Source: Trileptium ribeirensis
Lineage: Eukaryota > Nematoda > Enoplea > Enoplida > Thoracostomopsidae
Assembly (NCBI GenBank): GCA_030248225.1
Contig: JASANE010012597.1
Span: forward strand, 1 to 64,000
DNA: 64,000 nt
Reading direction: 5' to 3'
Shown: positions 12,404 through 23,160 of the stretch, in pieces
How positions within the stretch are numbered: the stretch's first letter is position 1
Layout of the letters: every line of letters begins with the position of its first letter
Program-made: the position numbers and the translations under genes
Notes under the pieces: model-generated
What the model saw: only the letters and a program-made list of their open reading frames with translations
Databases searched by the model: none
What the model was told of the DNA's origin: nothing

Positions 12404-12854
12404 CTGTAACATAAATATTTTACAAAAATATAACACTGCTAGTCTAGTATCAGCGAAACATAAAATAAAAACAAACAACAAAAGCTAGCAGAGATATCAC
12501 AAAATAGAGCACGATAACGAAGTGGTAAACTAATCAGCTTGCGGTTACGGCGGAAATCAACTGGAATAAAAAACTATTTACCTGATGGAAGTGCTCACAT
12601 ATTATTCAATACGCAGCAGTCATCGTAAAATGAAACTATAAACCAGTAAAACTAGCAATATTAATACGACTGATTCAGTACTACAGGTGTTGAGATATTA
12701 TTTTTCTAAGACAATGACAAAGTTCGCATAATAGGGTGGATTCAGCACGTTGCAAGCTGATGCACCATACTACGCTTTCCACTACAAGAACATTCTATCG
12801 AACAAAAATGACGACTGCAATTTATGGCTAATATTAGTACTTTTATTAATTTAC

Positions 12855-12905
12855 CTGCTCTTGTCGAAGGATGACGTTCAGAATTTCCAGTCTTTGTGAT
12901 GTATC
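12855..12905 (-). CDS. ATAD1: ATAD1/Msp1 AAA ATPase, 51-nt exon
   Basis: A 17-codon exon (DTSQRLEILNVILRQEQ), phase 0 at both ends, with acceptor attgcag and donor gtaaat. It fills exactly the segment that in Msp1/ATAD1 proteins follows the arginine-finger strand and leads into the lid helices (QR..IL..IL). It was recognised because the exons at 27379-27575 and 12258-12403 both required a phase-0 connector of about this length. The upstream intron is 14.5 kb long and contains the BEL/Pao element. Confidence 0.85.
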
Positions 12906-13327
12906 CTGCAATAAAGTACAACATACATTTCCTAAGCTTAAGCATTGAATTTATTAACAAAACATGAATGATATGAACATAAGAAAACTCAACAATGGCA
13001 ATAACTGACAGAGATATAATACCGTTACGCATTGTATTATTCAGCTATAAAAATAATAAAGTTAATTACCGACAGCTATGCTAAAAATTCAATGTGACGC
13101 ACCGAGATCAAAGATGCTTGTGTAACAAATCCATTCTGGATCGTTACGGGGTAGATTAGTCCTTACCACAGTGCAATGGACAACATTACTGAACATTAAG
13201 TCCTTTATAGAGATAAGAGCGAAGTCGATGGGCCTGTGTCGCCTAGTCAGAATGTAATTATATGTCTGTTCTCGTATATCGTGTATATCAAATATCTATA
13301 TGTGTACCCTCGTGTACTTTATCATTG

Positions 13328-13511
13328 TGTCGCGTAAACTCGAAACTCATTAGCATATCGGTTAGCTATCGATTCTTGAACGCATATTATCTCGTAAAAA
13401 CAAAAACTCCTTCGATATTGCAGTTCAACGTTTTTCCGTAATATCATTGCTAAGTTTTGTCACGTTGCAATAAATGAATTTTGCCTACGTTGACGGTGTT
13501 TTGTGTTCGTA
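13328..13511 (+). repeat. 5' LTR of BEL/Pao element
   Basis: Starts TGTCGCGTAAA and ends at ...gtgttcgta. It matches 20970-21152 end to end; similarity stops abruptly at both sides. It contains an AATAAA within gcaataaatgaa near the 3' end, present also in the 3' copy, which could serve for polyadenylation. Confidence 0.85.
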
Positions 13512-13514
13512 ATA

Positions 13515-13532
13515 TGGTCCTTCGGGAGGATT
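13515..13532 (+). other. Candidate tRNA primer-binding site
   Basis: Three bases after the 5' LTR lies TGGTCCTTCGGGAGGATT, which begins with TGG as expected for complementarity to a tRNA 3' CCA end. A tggtccttcg-type sequence at this place is familiar from BEL elements. I cannot name the tRNA. Confidence 0.6.
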
Positions 13533-13576
13533 TATCCAGTAACATATAAAGGTCAGTTTTCGCAATTAACGTATGT

Positions 13577-13935
13577 AAAACCAGCAGTTGGGTTTTATTT
13601 TGTATAAGCTGCAAAACGTAACGTACAAACCAGCTTTTGGGTTTTTATACCAACGAGGAGAATGAATTTCATTCAATATTGGTATTGGACTTCATGCTGA
13701 TTTTCGGAAGTTAAAAATTACGAAATTTTGCATCATGTAGTAACGAAGTACAAAACCGGGACTCGATTTTGTCAGTGCTGATTCAGTTACGTTTGGTGGA
13801 AAAACTAGCTTTTAGTTTTTTTCTTTAAATGCCCAACTTTGTCGGTTATTACAGCGCGCATGTAAATAGTTCTGATTTCGTTGATCGGGCTAGATTGATT
13901 TGTTGTTTTTGCAAAAAAAACTAGCGTTTAGTTTT
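13577..13935 (+). promoter_or_regulatory. Five short stem-loops in the BEL/Pao leader
   Basis: The 5' leader contains a series of short inverted repeats: AAAACC..GGTTTT (13577-13596), AAACC..GGTTT (13627-13644), CAAAA..TTTTG (13751-13771), AAAACTA..TAGTTTT (13801-13819) and AAAACTA..TAGTTTT (13917-13935). The first two pair C-C with G-G where the last two pair C-T with A-G, so pairing is kept while bases change. They may be RNA elements such as a packaging or translation signal; that function is inference. Confidence 0.5.
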
Positions 13936-14003
13936 TACAAGCATTTTCGTATAGAGCGCCTGGTCGTGTTCCCTCTTTTGCTCACAAGGCCATAGTATCT
14001 AGT

Positions 14004-16658
14004 ATGGCTACACACGACGAAAACACGTCAGCAAAGCCAAGTGTAACAGATAAGCAAGTGACAGTGTGGAAACGTCAACGAAATGTCACTAAAATTAATG
14101 CTGAACGGGAGGGTGACAAATTATCAGGTTTACTGTCCTCCGATGGCGATGAGGTTGCAATTACAGTCTCTTAAACAAGCTGAAAGATTATAAGACCAAG
14201 CTTCAAGAGCTAAACGGTAACCTTTCCTTGTTTATTAACGAAACCGATTTAGACACATTTCTTGTCCAAGCAGATGAAGTTGAGCAATCGCTGTCAGAAA
14301 TGATTTCTAAGGCTACAATTCAGGTAGAACGCTTAAAGTGCGTTCCAATTAATGACCACCGAGCTGCAAATACTGGGGCCTGAGGACAACAAGAAAATTT
14401 TGAAAGCTCAAAACTACCTGTCCTCAAAATTCCAACATTTTCAGGTAATCCAGTAAAATGGCGAGAATTTTGGTATTAGTTTTAATGCCGCGGTGCACAG
14501 TAAAGAACGCTTATCTGCAGTTGAAAAATTTCAGTACTTGAAATCACTTCTTGCAGGAGAGGCTTTACGAGTTGTGGAGGGATATGCACTGACAGGAGAT
14601 ACATATCAAACAGCTCTCGAGGCCTTGAAGGAGCGGTATGACAACCCGGAAATAAGCATCTTTTGTCATCTAGATTCGATGATTTCTATGAAACAAGCCG
14701 CAAACACCGTAGAGGACCTTCAAACTGTGTTTGACCAATGCGAAGCACATATACGCAGCTTGGTATCACTGGGGCTTACCGAAGACACATTCGGTAGAGT
14801 ATTTACGCCGCTAATTCTGTCCAAGGTTCCCAGATATATCCGCATTGAGCTGTATCGTAAAAACGGAAACGTACCGTGGACACTGGCAAATCTCCGCAAA
14901 TTTTTGAAGGATGAAATATCCGCTCGCCAGTTGGGATCGCACGCCATGGGCGAATCTCCCGTGTCAGAAACACGTACAGATGGGAAACAAGGCATTTCTA
15001 AGCAGTACAAGGGACCGAAACCAACATCTACAACTTCAGTGTTGGTGACAACGGAGCAAAAACCTACAGGAACGGCTCCGCAATTTCCATGCGCGTTTTG
15101 CAAGGACAAAAATCATTTTCCGGCGGATTGTCAGCAGTATACAACCGCAACTGCCCGGAAGCAAATACTGAAAGACGTCTGCTTTCTGTGCCTCAGAAAG
15201 GGGCATCAGATAAAGGATTGCCGGACAAAATGGATTAAATGCAGATTTTGTAATAAAAATCGGGCGCATCACCGCAGCTTATGCCCACAGAAGTTTAAGG
15301 AAACGGAAAGAACAACAAAAGTTGCCGGCCTCAATGTTTCTGCGAAGGAGTTCCTACCGTCTGGGGTCCTTCTTGCTGCAGCCGGAAAGGGGTCGACTGG
15401 TGAAAAACGACATTCCGTCTTACCTACGGCTCTCGCTATAGTGCGTGGTAAAACAAATACGACCAAAGTCAGAGTCATTTTCGATTCAGCTTCAACCAGG
15501 AGTTTTGCAAAGATAAGCGTACTAAAGCAAACCGGCGCAACATACATCCGCGAAGATATTCTCGGTTTGGCCGGCGTTCAGGCTGAATCTAGAACGATTG
15601 GATCGTTCGGTTGTTATGAAATAGCAATTGTTGGGTGCGGTGGTGAAGACATAGTTATTGCCGTAAACGCAATGAAGACAATTTCATGCCCTGTCGATAG
15701 ACATCCAATTCCAATTTCGCAGTTTCCCATACTCTCCAAGATAGATCTTGCAGATCCATTGGACAGTCGTCAATCAGAGGTGGAAAATGACGTAATGATC
15801 GGATTGGATCATTACTATCAACTTGTTGGCCAAGAACAAATCCGATTGAATTCCAACTTAGTACTGTTAGGGACGAAGCTTGGTTATGTTCTATCTGGAC
15901 CGTTCCCAACCACTGCGCAATCGTCTTCACGTGGAGAGAAAGAGTCGGTGTTGCTTGCTATTTCCAACGTTTCGGATGAACAACTGGATAAGGACTTGGA
16001 GCGGTTGTGGCGTATAGAAGATGTTGGCATAAAACCTGAGGCGAAGGAAAGTGTTGAAAACACTGCAGCAAGAAAACAGTTTTTGGATGCCATCCGTTAC
16101 GAAGAATCGTCACGACGCTACTCTGTACGATGGCCTTGGAAGTCTCAAGACAATTTACCAGATAATTTCGGACTGGCTTTTGGTCGATTAAAGAACTTAT
16201 TACGTCGTCTGGATTCAAAGACCCTGGAGTTGTATGATCAAACTTTAAAGGATCAGGCCGCGCAGGGTGTAATCGAAGTTGCGCCACAGGAGCCAGATGG
16301 ACCGCTCTTACACTATATACCTCATCACTGCATTGTGCGACCCGACAAAACAACTACCAAGGTACGCATTGTCTATGACGCGTCCTGTAAATCGTTGCAA
16401 TCTAATAAAAGTCTAAATGACTGTTTGTACCGCGGTCCGGTACTATTGAAAGATGTTTGTGGATTACTTTTCCGCTTTCGATTCAACAAAATTGGGATAC
16501 TGAGTGACATCGAGAAAGCGTTTCTACAGGTAGAGTTACAATCTGTTGATAGAGATGCCGCGCGATTCTTGTGTGTGAGAGATCCTGCAGAACCTCCAGT
16601 CGGCAAAAATCTTCTTGCGTATCGATTATCGATTCACAAGGGTATTGTTTGGTATTAA
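14004..16658 (+). pseudogene. BEL/Pao gag-protease-RT (N part), interrupted
   Basis: An ATG at 14004 opens a gag N-terminus that shifts frame near 14170 and meets stops near 14391 and 14477. From 14493 the frame is open for 721 codons to 16658. Counting from 14493: a DUF1759-type gag core (about residues 1-150, LPVLKIP..SGNPVKW just upstream), three CCHC-like zinc knuckles (C200..C213, C230..C243, C250..C264), a DUF1758/A17-type retroviral-like protease with active-site DSAS at 331-334 (usually DSG/DTG), and the first part of reverse transcriptase (RIVYDAS at about 636, SDIEKAFLQV). The frame ends at a 7-base tandem duplication near 16640 inside the RT domain. This polyprotein makes virus-like particles and cDNA in intact relatives. 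Confidence 0.9.
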
Positions 16659-17856
16659 GGCAAGTCCATACATGCTGGCAGGAACAATACAACATCATCT
16701 GACCATGTTGAATACCCCGACCACCAAGAAAATACTACGAAGCTGCTATGTCGACAACATCGTTTCAGGAGCCAGTTCGTCTAGTGAAGCACTTCAATAT
16801 TACAATGACGCAAAAGACATATTTTCTTCCGCGTCGATGAACTTACGCGAATGGGCGTCAAATGATGCTGATTTCGTATCATCCATTCCATTGATTGACA
16901 GATCAAAGGGGGATTGCGTAGGTGTTCTTGGCCTACGCTGGTGTTTGTCATCAAATACCTTAACGTTTGCGAAAGGTTCGATAACGATTATGACGTGTAC
17001 CACAAAGCGGTCAATGCTGAAGACCATTGCAAAGTTGTTCGACCCCTGTGGTTTTTTTTCACCTGTCACAATCTCAGGAAAAATTATTTTGCAGGAATTA
17101 TGGAAGGAAAATATCAACTGGGATTCCCATGTCTCAGCAAAAGTTCAACGGCGCTGGGATGAGTTCTTCAGGAGTTTCTGTGACTGTCTGGAATTTTCGA
17201 TTTTACGGTATTTAAACGTTGGCAGCGAAATTTCATTACAGCTTCATTGCTTTTGCGATGCTTCAAAGGACGCGTATTGCGCTGCCTTGTATCTTCGATG
17301 CGACACTTCCACAGATATACGGTCTCACTTTTTGTTTGCGAAATCTCGAGTGAGCCCATTAAATAACCAGAAATTAACGATTCCCCGTCTAGAATTAACA
17401 GCTCTGGCACTGGGATGTCGATTACTGAAGTACGTGAAAAACGAGCTTGATGTTGATCATGTGGAAACATATGCCTGGACCGATAGTCAGTGCGCCATTC
17501 ATTGGATAAAGAAAGAAGGCAAGGTGCCAGTTTATATCAAGAATTGGGTTGCTGAAATCAAGAACAATGCCTCTGTCCAAATAGGATTTGTGCCTTCGAA
17601 GTCCAATCCAGCAGATTTGGGAACAAGAGGTATTTCTAGTTTAATTCTGAAAAAAGCAACTATTTGGTGGGAAGGTCCCGATTGGCTGTGTTTGTCACCG
17701 ACACAGTGGCCTCAAGTTCCTAATATACCACTTCTGTTGGTGGAAACTCTACATAATGCAAGTGTTACCATAGCCGTCTGCAAAAGTGATGAATCAGCCG
17801 TAATGGACGTGACTAGCTACTCATCCCTGCAGAAGTTGCTTCGGGTCACGGGATGA
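16615..17856 (+). pseudogene. BEL/Pao pol, RT C-terminal half and RNase H
   Basis: This frame continues the RT domain after the 7-base duplication. It holds the catalytic box CYVDNIVSGA (YVDN in place of YVDD, residues 45-48 from 16615). A Pao-type RNase H follows, with its acidic residues in CFCDASKDAYCAAL, PRLELTALALG and AWTDSQCAIHWI. It stops at TGA 17854-17856, where the frame simply continues downstream, so this is a nonsense mutation rather than a natural end. Confidence 0.9.
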
Positions 17857-19424
17857 CTATTTAGGTTCGTTGGGAACGCTAAAGGTAGTCACAAACAACA
17901 CAACGAGTTGACGTCTTCCGAAATTTCACGGTGTCTGCAATATTGGATCAGGACCACACAAGCAGCGTTTGCTCAAGACGATCCAAAAAGGTTTCGTGAT
18001 ATTAAGTATCAATTGAATTTATTTATTGACAGTGATGGGCTTTTCAGGTGTCGCGGACGTGCTGAGAATTCAGAAGTTCCTTATAGCACAAAGTTTCCAA
18101 TATTTTTACCACGGCGACCATGGATTACCCAATTGATTATTGCGTCACGTCATGAAGCGTTGGCGCATGCTGGTGTTCAGCATGTCCTGTCGGTGTTGCG
18201 AAGCGAATTCTGGGTACCAAGAGCTCGCTTGTGATAAAGCGGACCATTTCACGTTGTCTATTGTGCAAACGAACGCGGGGTGGCCCGTTCAAATCTCCTA
18301 ACCATTCTCCTTTACCAACGTTTAGAATAACGGAACGGCCGGCTTTCAGCGCTGTGGGCTTGGATTATTTGGGACCCTTGTATATCAGAATTCCAAACAG
18401 CGATAAAGCAAAGGTGTGGATATGCCTCTTTTCCTGCTGTGTGTCACGTCCTGTACATCTTGAGGTTGTATCCGATATGACTACACAGGAATTTGTTTTA
18501 GCACTGCGCAGATTCACTGCAACCTGCGGTGCTCCAGAACTCATAGTCTCGGACAACGCTAAACAATTCAAATTAGCGAATACAACCATCCGGCAAATCT
18601 GGCGGGAAGTTATAACCGATGAAAACGTACACGCATTTTGCTCGAAACATGGAATTTCGTGGAAATTCATCGTGGAGTTCGCACCGCGGTTCGGTGGATT
18701 TTATGAGAGAATAGTGGGGATTGTGAAGAAAGCACTGCGTTCATCTCTACATAATCAGCTTCTAACTCTTAGTGAACTGCAGACAGTTTGTACTGAAATA
18801 GCGCACATTGTTAATTCGCGACCGTTAACATACTGCGATGATGAAATAAGAAGTCAGACGCTGTGCCCAAACGACTTCATTGTCAATCGAAGTAACCATT
18901 TCCCATGTATTTCGTCAAACATCCAGGCTCAGGATTATATGCCTGGTGTTGACAATGGAGCCGCTTTAGTCACTACATGGAAACGATTGGACAACCGTCT
19001 AAAAGCATTCTGGGAAAGTTGGCAAAAGCAATATCTCGTCGCTCTACGGGAACGGCAGTGGAATCCAAACAACAGAGGTACTAGCGCTGACGTTCCATCT
19101 GTAGGTGGTATTGTTCTTGTTCATCACGGCAGAGTACCTCGAGCAAGATGGCCAATCGGACGAATAACGAAGCTTGTCACTAGTGACGATGGCCAGACAC
19201 GGGCTGCTATTGTTAACCTGTCGGATGGGAAGACTATCCAAAGACCTCTTAAGCTATTGTACCCACTGGAAGTGTCCAACGAGCTGAACGCTGCATCCGC
19301 GGATGGTTCAGGAAATGATAATACTGCTGAGGATCGTCGACATCGTCGTGCTGCTTTGGAAGCCCAAGAAAGATGGCAGAGGCAGTTGCGAAGAGCAGAA
19401 GATCTGGATGAGCAAATCATCTAG
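17857..19424 (+). pseudogene. BEL/Pao integrase, frameshifted
   Basis: The pol frame resumes after the TGA and runs to 18234, then shifts to the frame 18231-19424. The His pair of the integrase zinc finger (RHEALAHAGVQH) is in the first part and its Cys pair (CLLC) in the second, so the lesion splits the HHCC domain. Counting from 18231, the catalytic core has D45 (GLDYLGP), D108 (VSDNAKQF) and E159 (FGGFYERIVG), a D,D50E spacing. A C-terminal DUF5641-like domain (W..R.KAFWESWQKQYL, LV..GRVPRARWPIGRI) ends the protein with an Arg/Glu-rich tail at the TAG 19422-19424. Confidence 0.9.
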
Positions 19425-19706
19425 ACGCGGAAAGATCTACCGTATCAGACGGTACGGAAGGAGTTGCGAGCTGTTGAGCAACTTACTCAGAATTATGGTA
19501 ATTGTGTATAAATATATTATAATAGATATCTATATTTATTTCTGTATATAATTTACGTTTTAATATTATTCGAGTGTAGCGTGACGTAGCTTGAACTACA
19601 GGCATTCTTGTAGTTTATTGTCAGGTTTACGTTGTCGATGGGGTCGACCGTGCGCGTGTACATTTACATTTCTTTGTAATTAGTTATCCAACCACTCATA
19701 ATTTTT

Positions 19707-19709
19707 CAG
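19707..19709 (+). promoter_or_regulatory. Candidate splice acceptor abutting ORF3 start
   Basis: The sequence aatttttcag ends exactly at the ATG at 19710. A pyrimidine-rich tract plus cag directly before the start codon is what a spliced subgenomic mRNA for a third ORF would need, as known for env-like genes of LTR elements. The matching donor in the leader was not identified. Confidence 0.45.
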
Positions 19710-20857
19710 ATGGCTAATATTTTGTACGTGGCAAGCAATCACATTCTTTCCCGGTTCCATTCTTTTGATCGACCACTGAAGCTTCACAATGTTTCCACCT
19801 CGTCCCTTGAAATGGCCTATCAGTTTATCGTTTCTGCCCAACAACCGATTGTCAGTGACGTTGCGGACAATTTATTGCTCAACGACGCCCTTCATCGGAA
19901 TTCCGCACAAATCCGAAGTTGGTTGTCTGCGCAGGGCTTCACTATATCGGTGGAATGGTTGACTGAGTCGTATAAACTTTGGCGAGATATACTGTTTCAC
20001 CAGATTCAACACCGTAGCCCATTATATGACGCTTTTATCGAACAGTTGTCCAGGTTTGACGATCCTTTAGCTGTCGAATTCGTTGCTGTCGAAGCTAACG
20101 CTACTTCTCACGGCTTTATTTATACAGCGGGGTGAAAAAATCTCAGTGCGAGCGTTTGCGTGCTGAGAATTTGCCATGCCCAGGATTCAATATATGGGGA
20201 GAGCTTCTTGGCGAGATGACACAAGTCCTTTATGGCAACCGTGAAGTTTCTATTCATTTCGGTGTGCAGCGTTTGCTCACTGACACTATCGTTCAGGAGC
20301 CATCATTCCCGTACAGTTTGCTGCTAATCACCGACAGCCAATTTCGTCAGGTAAAGGAGGTGTTGCGAGGTCGATGTATCGCACAATCTGGTGCCAGTTT
20401 TGGAAAACTCGTCGATCTGCTATATCACCGCAGCATTGATGTCTCAAGATTCAAGACAATCGTAATTTACGCGGGAATTAACGACTGCCAAAAATCCGAA
20501 GAAGAACAGAACTGTTCATTGGCTAAATTAAGTCACTATTTTCAAGAGCGGCAACTTCAGCGCAATGGTCAACAGATATTGGTATGTCCAACGTTCTACA
20601 CACCGACCGTTCCAGCATCCCGTGGATACAGTGATCGTGTAATTGAACGCTTACGTTCCTCCACTGGCATTCAAGTGGTGGACTGGGGTGATATTGGTAA
20701 TCCTTTTATGAAGAACGGGCGTTTGAATGGAACACTATTTGAATCACGCTGTCATTTCCATTTTCGTCACTCAGGCATTCGTCAAGCTTGGAAAATTTTC
20801 GTGAAATATGTGCCTGAACTGACTTTTGTTTCGTTTTCACTGAAGACTGAAGAATAA
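19710..20857 (+). pseudogene. BEL/Pao third ORF: NADAR-like plus SGNH hydrolase-like
   Basis: Two frames overlap at 20132-20135 and read as one protein with a single frameshift near 20125; the second has no ATG at its start. The first 142 codons resemble a NADAR (YbiA-like) domain: LSRFHSF near the start, SSLEMAYQFIVSAQ (compare S-E-x-x-Y-Q-x-x-K), AVEFVAVEA, and after the shift NIWGELLGEMTQVL. NADAR proteins act on ADP-ribose or NAD-related N-glycosidic substrates. The rest looks like an SGNH/GDSL esterase. Counting from 20132: block I LLLITDSQ (S69), block II QSGASFGKL, block III IVIYAGINDC (G-x-N-D at 115-118) and block V HFRHSG (H210). The Asp three residues before the His is replaced by Cys. 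It sits between pol and the 3' LTR, in the position of env. The SGNH call is firmer than NADAR. Confidence 0.6.
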
Positions 20858-20969
20858 ATGATCGAAAACCCGAAACTTGAATCAGTCATAGGGGATTATT
20901 CCATTAATGGACGTAGAAAACGACAGTTTCAGTAGCGGTTAAGGGTTTAGGGCCTCGTTGGCCCGGAAA

Positions 20970-21152
20970 TGTCGCGTAAAGTCGAAACTCATTAGCATAT
21001 CGGTTAGCTATCGATGCTTGAACGCATATTATCTCGTCAAAACAAAAACTTTTTCGATATGGCAGTTCAACGTTTTCCGTAATATCATTGTTAAGTTTTG
21101 TGACGTCGCAATAAAGGAATTTTGACTACGTTGAAGGTGTTTTGTGTTAGTA
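20970..21152 (+). repeat. 3' LTR of BEL/Pao element
   Basis: Starts TGTCGCGTAAA and matches 13328-13511 throughout with about 13 substitutions and one missing T. Contains AATAAA (gcaataaagg). Upstream purine-rich bases (ggcccggaaa) might be the polypurine tract, but that is not convincing. Confidence 0.85.
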
Positions 21153-21580
21153 GGGCAGGCGAGAAAAAGAACACATCATAAAATTTGGAGATGAATAATT
21201 AGTGTTGCCAATGTTGTTGACCTCGTGTGCACTCTTAAACATATCGTCGTCTTTGGTTACCTCTTTTAACGCATGATTGAAAGCACATCCAGGATTACAT
21301 GATTGAAATACATGTGGCTCGTAGCGATTTGTAAGTCTTGCCGAACTTAAGCCCGCTGAAAATTGTATCATATCCATAACCATAAAATGATCAATGTTAT
21401 AAGTGTATGGCATACTGTTACAATTTTATAATCTAATGCTAGAATTGTAAGATTTATCTATATAATCGTATGACTTATTGTCATGATTGCATGAAATTGT
21501 ATGAATAATGACCGAATATTCGATTCGGCTATGTGGTAATTGTACAAAGAGTATCAATTATTTGATTTGTGTGAACTTTG

Positions 21581-21945
21581 TGCCTTCGTTGAATTGTTTG
21601 TGAATGCTGGTATGGTTGTTATGGGTGTATATGTGAAATCTGCATGACTTAATTGTTAACTATCAATAATTCGCATATACCTTTCGCATGGTACCTTACC
21701 AGCCCCGACCCGCAACTTGTGATTGTATCATTTTACTTTGCGACTCACATCAACTGCAAAATTTGACATGCCTTCGTTGAATTGTTGTGAATGCTGTTAT
21801 GGTTGTTACGGAAGTATATGTGAAACCTGCATGGCTTAACTGTTAACTTTCAATAATTCGCATATACCTTCGCATGGTACCTTACCCAACTTGTGCTTGT
21901 ATCATTTTAGTTTGTGACTTACATCAACTGCATAATTTGACATGA
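21581..21945. repeat. 188-bp direct repeat, two units
   Basis: The landmark tgccttcgttgaattg occurs at 21581 and 21769, and the two units then align to about 21945 with small indels (cgcatggtaccttacc is shared). It lies about 430 bases after the 3' LTR. No coding potential. Confidence 0.8.
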
Positions 21946-22439
21946 CGATACGTGATAAAGGAAATTTAGTTTAGGATAGCTTTGAAGAAAATTTGTATTC
22001 CGAGGAACCCGTCCCGTAGGCGCTAGACCTTGAAAGCACTTCCTAATTAGAGGATGTTCGCCGTGCAACAAGAAGCAAAATTTGGCTCAAAATTTCCGGG
22101 TTCGTGCCAGACTTTTCTGGCGTGAAACTTTCTAATGAGACAAGTCCCGCACAAATAAGTTTAGAATTCACGGACTTATAAAGGAATAACAGTGTTGCAC
22201 CTCAAAATTTGGGTGATAAGTTCAGTTTAATTAAGCCGAATTCGAATCCGAGCCCGCGCCTCGATTGGCCCACTGGGTAAGAAATTGGAAGCCCCTTTCC
22301 AGTGCTCCGCTCCCATGCTTGTTTGTTTCCATAAATCGGTACCATGTTTACATAGTATCGTGGCACCCGCCCCTGATATAGGGTATATGTCTCTGGACTA
22401 CCCGTTGACTGAAAATTTTGGAAGAGACATGAACCGGGC

Positions 22440-22730
22440 CCCCTGGTTCCGAAACAGGGGGCGCCTATTTTGCCAGGGCGCATTTTGCAATGACAAAAAT
22501 GGTTAAAAATGGTGTCAGAAACACTGCTAAAACGCTTTTGGAATAGAGATTTTTTGAGACGCGTTTTGGTTTAAGGAAGGGATTTTAGTAGAAATTTTGA
22601 TCAAATTCTATTTACTTTGGACCGATTGGAAACAAAAAAAATTGCGCCGGATGGGCACGAGCCGGGGGCCACTTGGCTTTTGCCAGGGTTAACTTGAAAA
22701 TCTTAGATGCTCCTGCCCCCAATTTGGAGA
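22440..22730 (-). repeat. Dispersed repeat, inverted relative of 24080-24370
   Basis: The reverse complement of about 22490-22670 shares a diverged but continuous pattern with 24120-24345, including tttgtttccaatyggtccaaagta and a gcagtgttt landmark. Both are edged by C- or G-rich ends (gggggcc, gccccctggc), as in a MITE with GC-rich termini. Confidence 0.55.
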
Positions 22731-22739
22731 CCCCAGTGT

Positions 22740-23160
22740 ATGTACGTAAATATATAAGTATATATTAAATTCTGTAAGTTAGAAATAGTAAATTATGAAT
22801 ACATAATTTATATAAATGTAATATAGTTTAGTAAATATATTTATTGTATAAATATTAACCAAATTTATTACGCCAGTATAATTAATATATTTACATATTA
22901 CTTAAGTAAATATTGTAAATATAAATTTAATGTTAAATTTTAGCTATTAATATCTTGAAAAAGTAAATATTATGTAACAATTTAGTATATATATTAGTTA
23001 TAAAACAGTACAATAGATATGTATATATAAATAAATTCTTAAATTATAAACTGATTAAGTACGAATATTATATATAAACATACAGCATATACAACATAAT
23101 TAAAGTATAAATTTAATATTTATAAATTATGTAGTTAAAGGGATTAAAATAAGAGAAAAT
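22740..23160. other. Extremely AT-rich stretch
   Basis: Almost only A and T, with short tata, taaat and gtaaata permutations. No gene and no simple period. Lies inside the large intron of the ATAD1-like gene. Confidence 0.6.

Larger units (their letters stand above)
13328..21152 (+). mobile_element. BEL/Pao LTR retrotransposon with extra 3' ORF (degenerate)
   Basis: Two direct terminal repeats of about 184 bases (13328-13511 and 20970-21152, about 93% identical by hand count: 13 substitutions, one indel) enclose a leader, a gag-protease-RT-RNase H-integrase polyprotein of BEL/Pao type, and a third ORF region. It lies in the 14.5-kb intron of the ATAD1-like gene, in the opposite orientation. 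No clear target-site duplication flanks it. At least six lesions are visible: a frameshift near 14170, stops near 14391 and 14477, a 7-base duplication near 16640, TGA at 17854 and a frameshift near 18231. It should therefore be immobile. LTRs this short are unusual for the group, so one or both may be trimmed. Confidence 0.9.
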
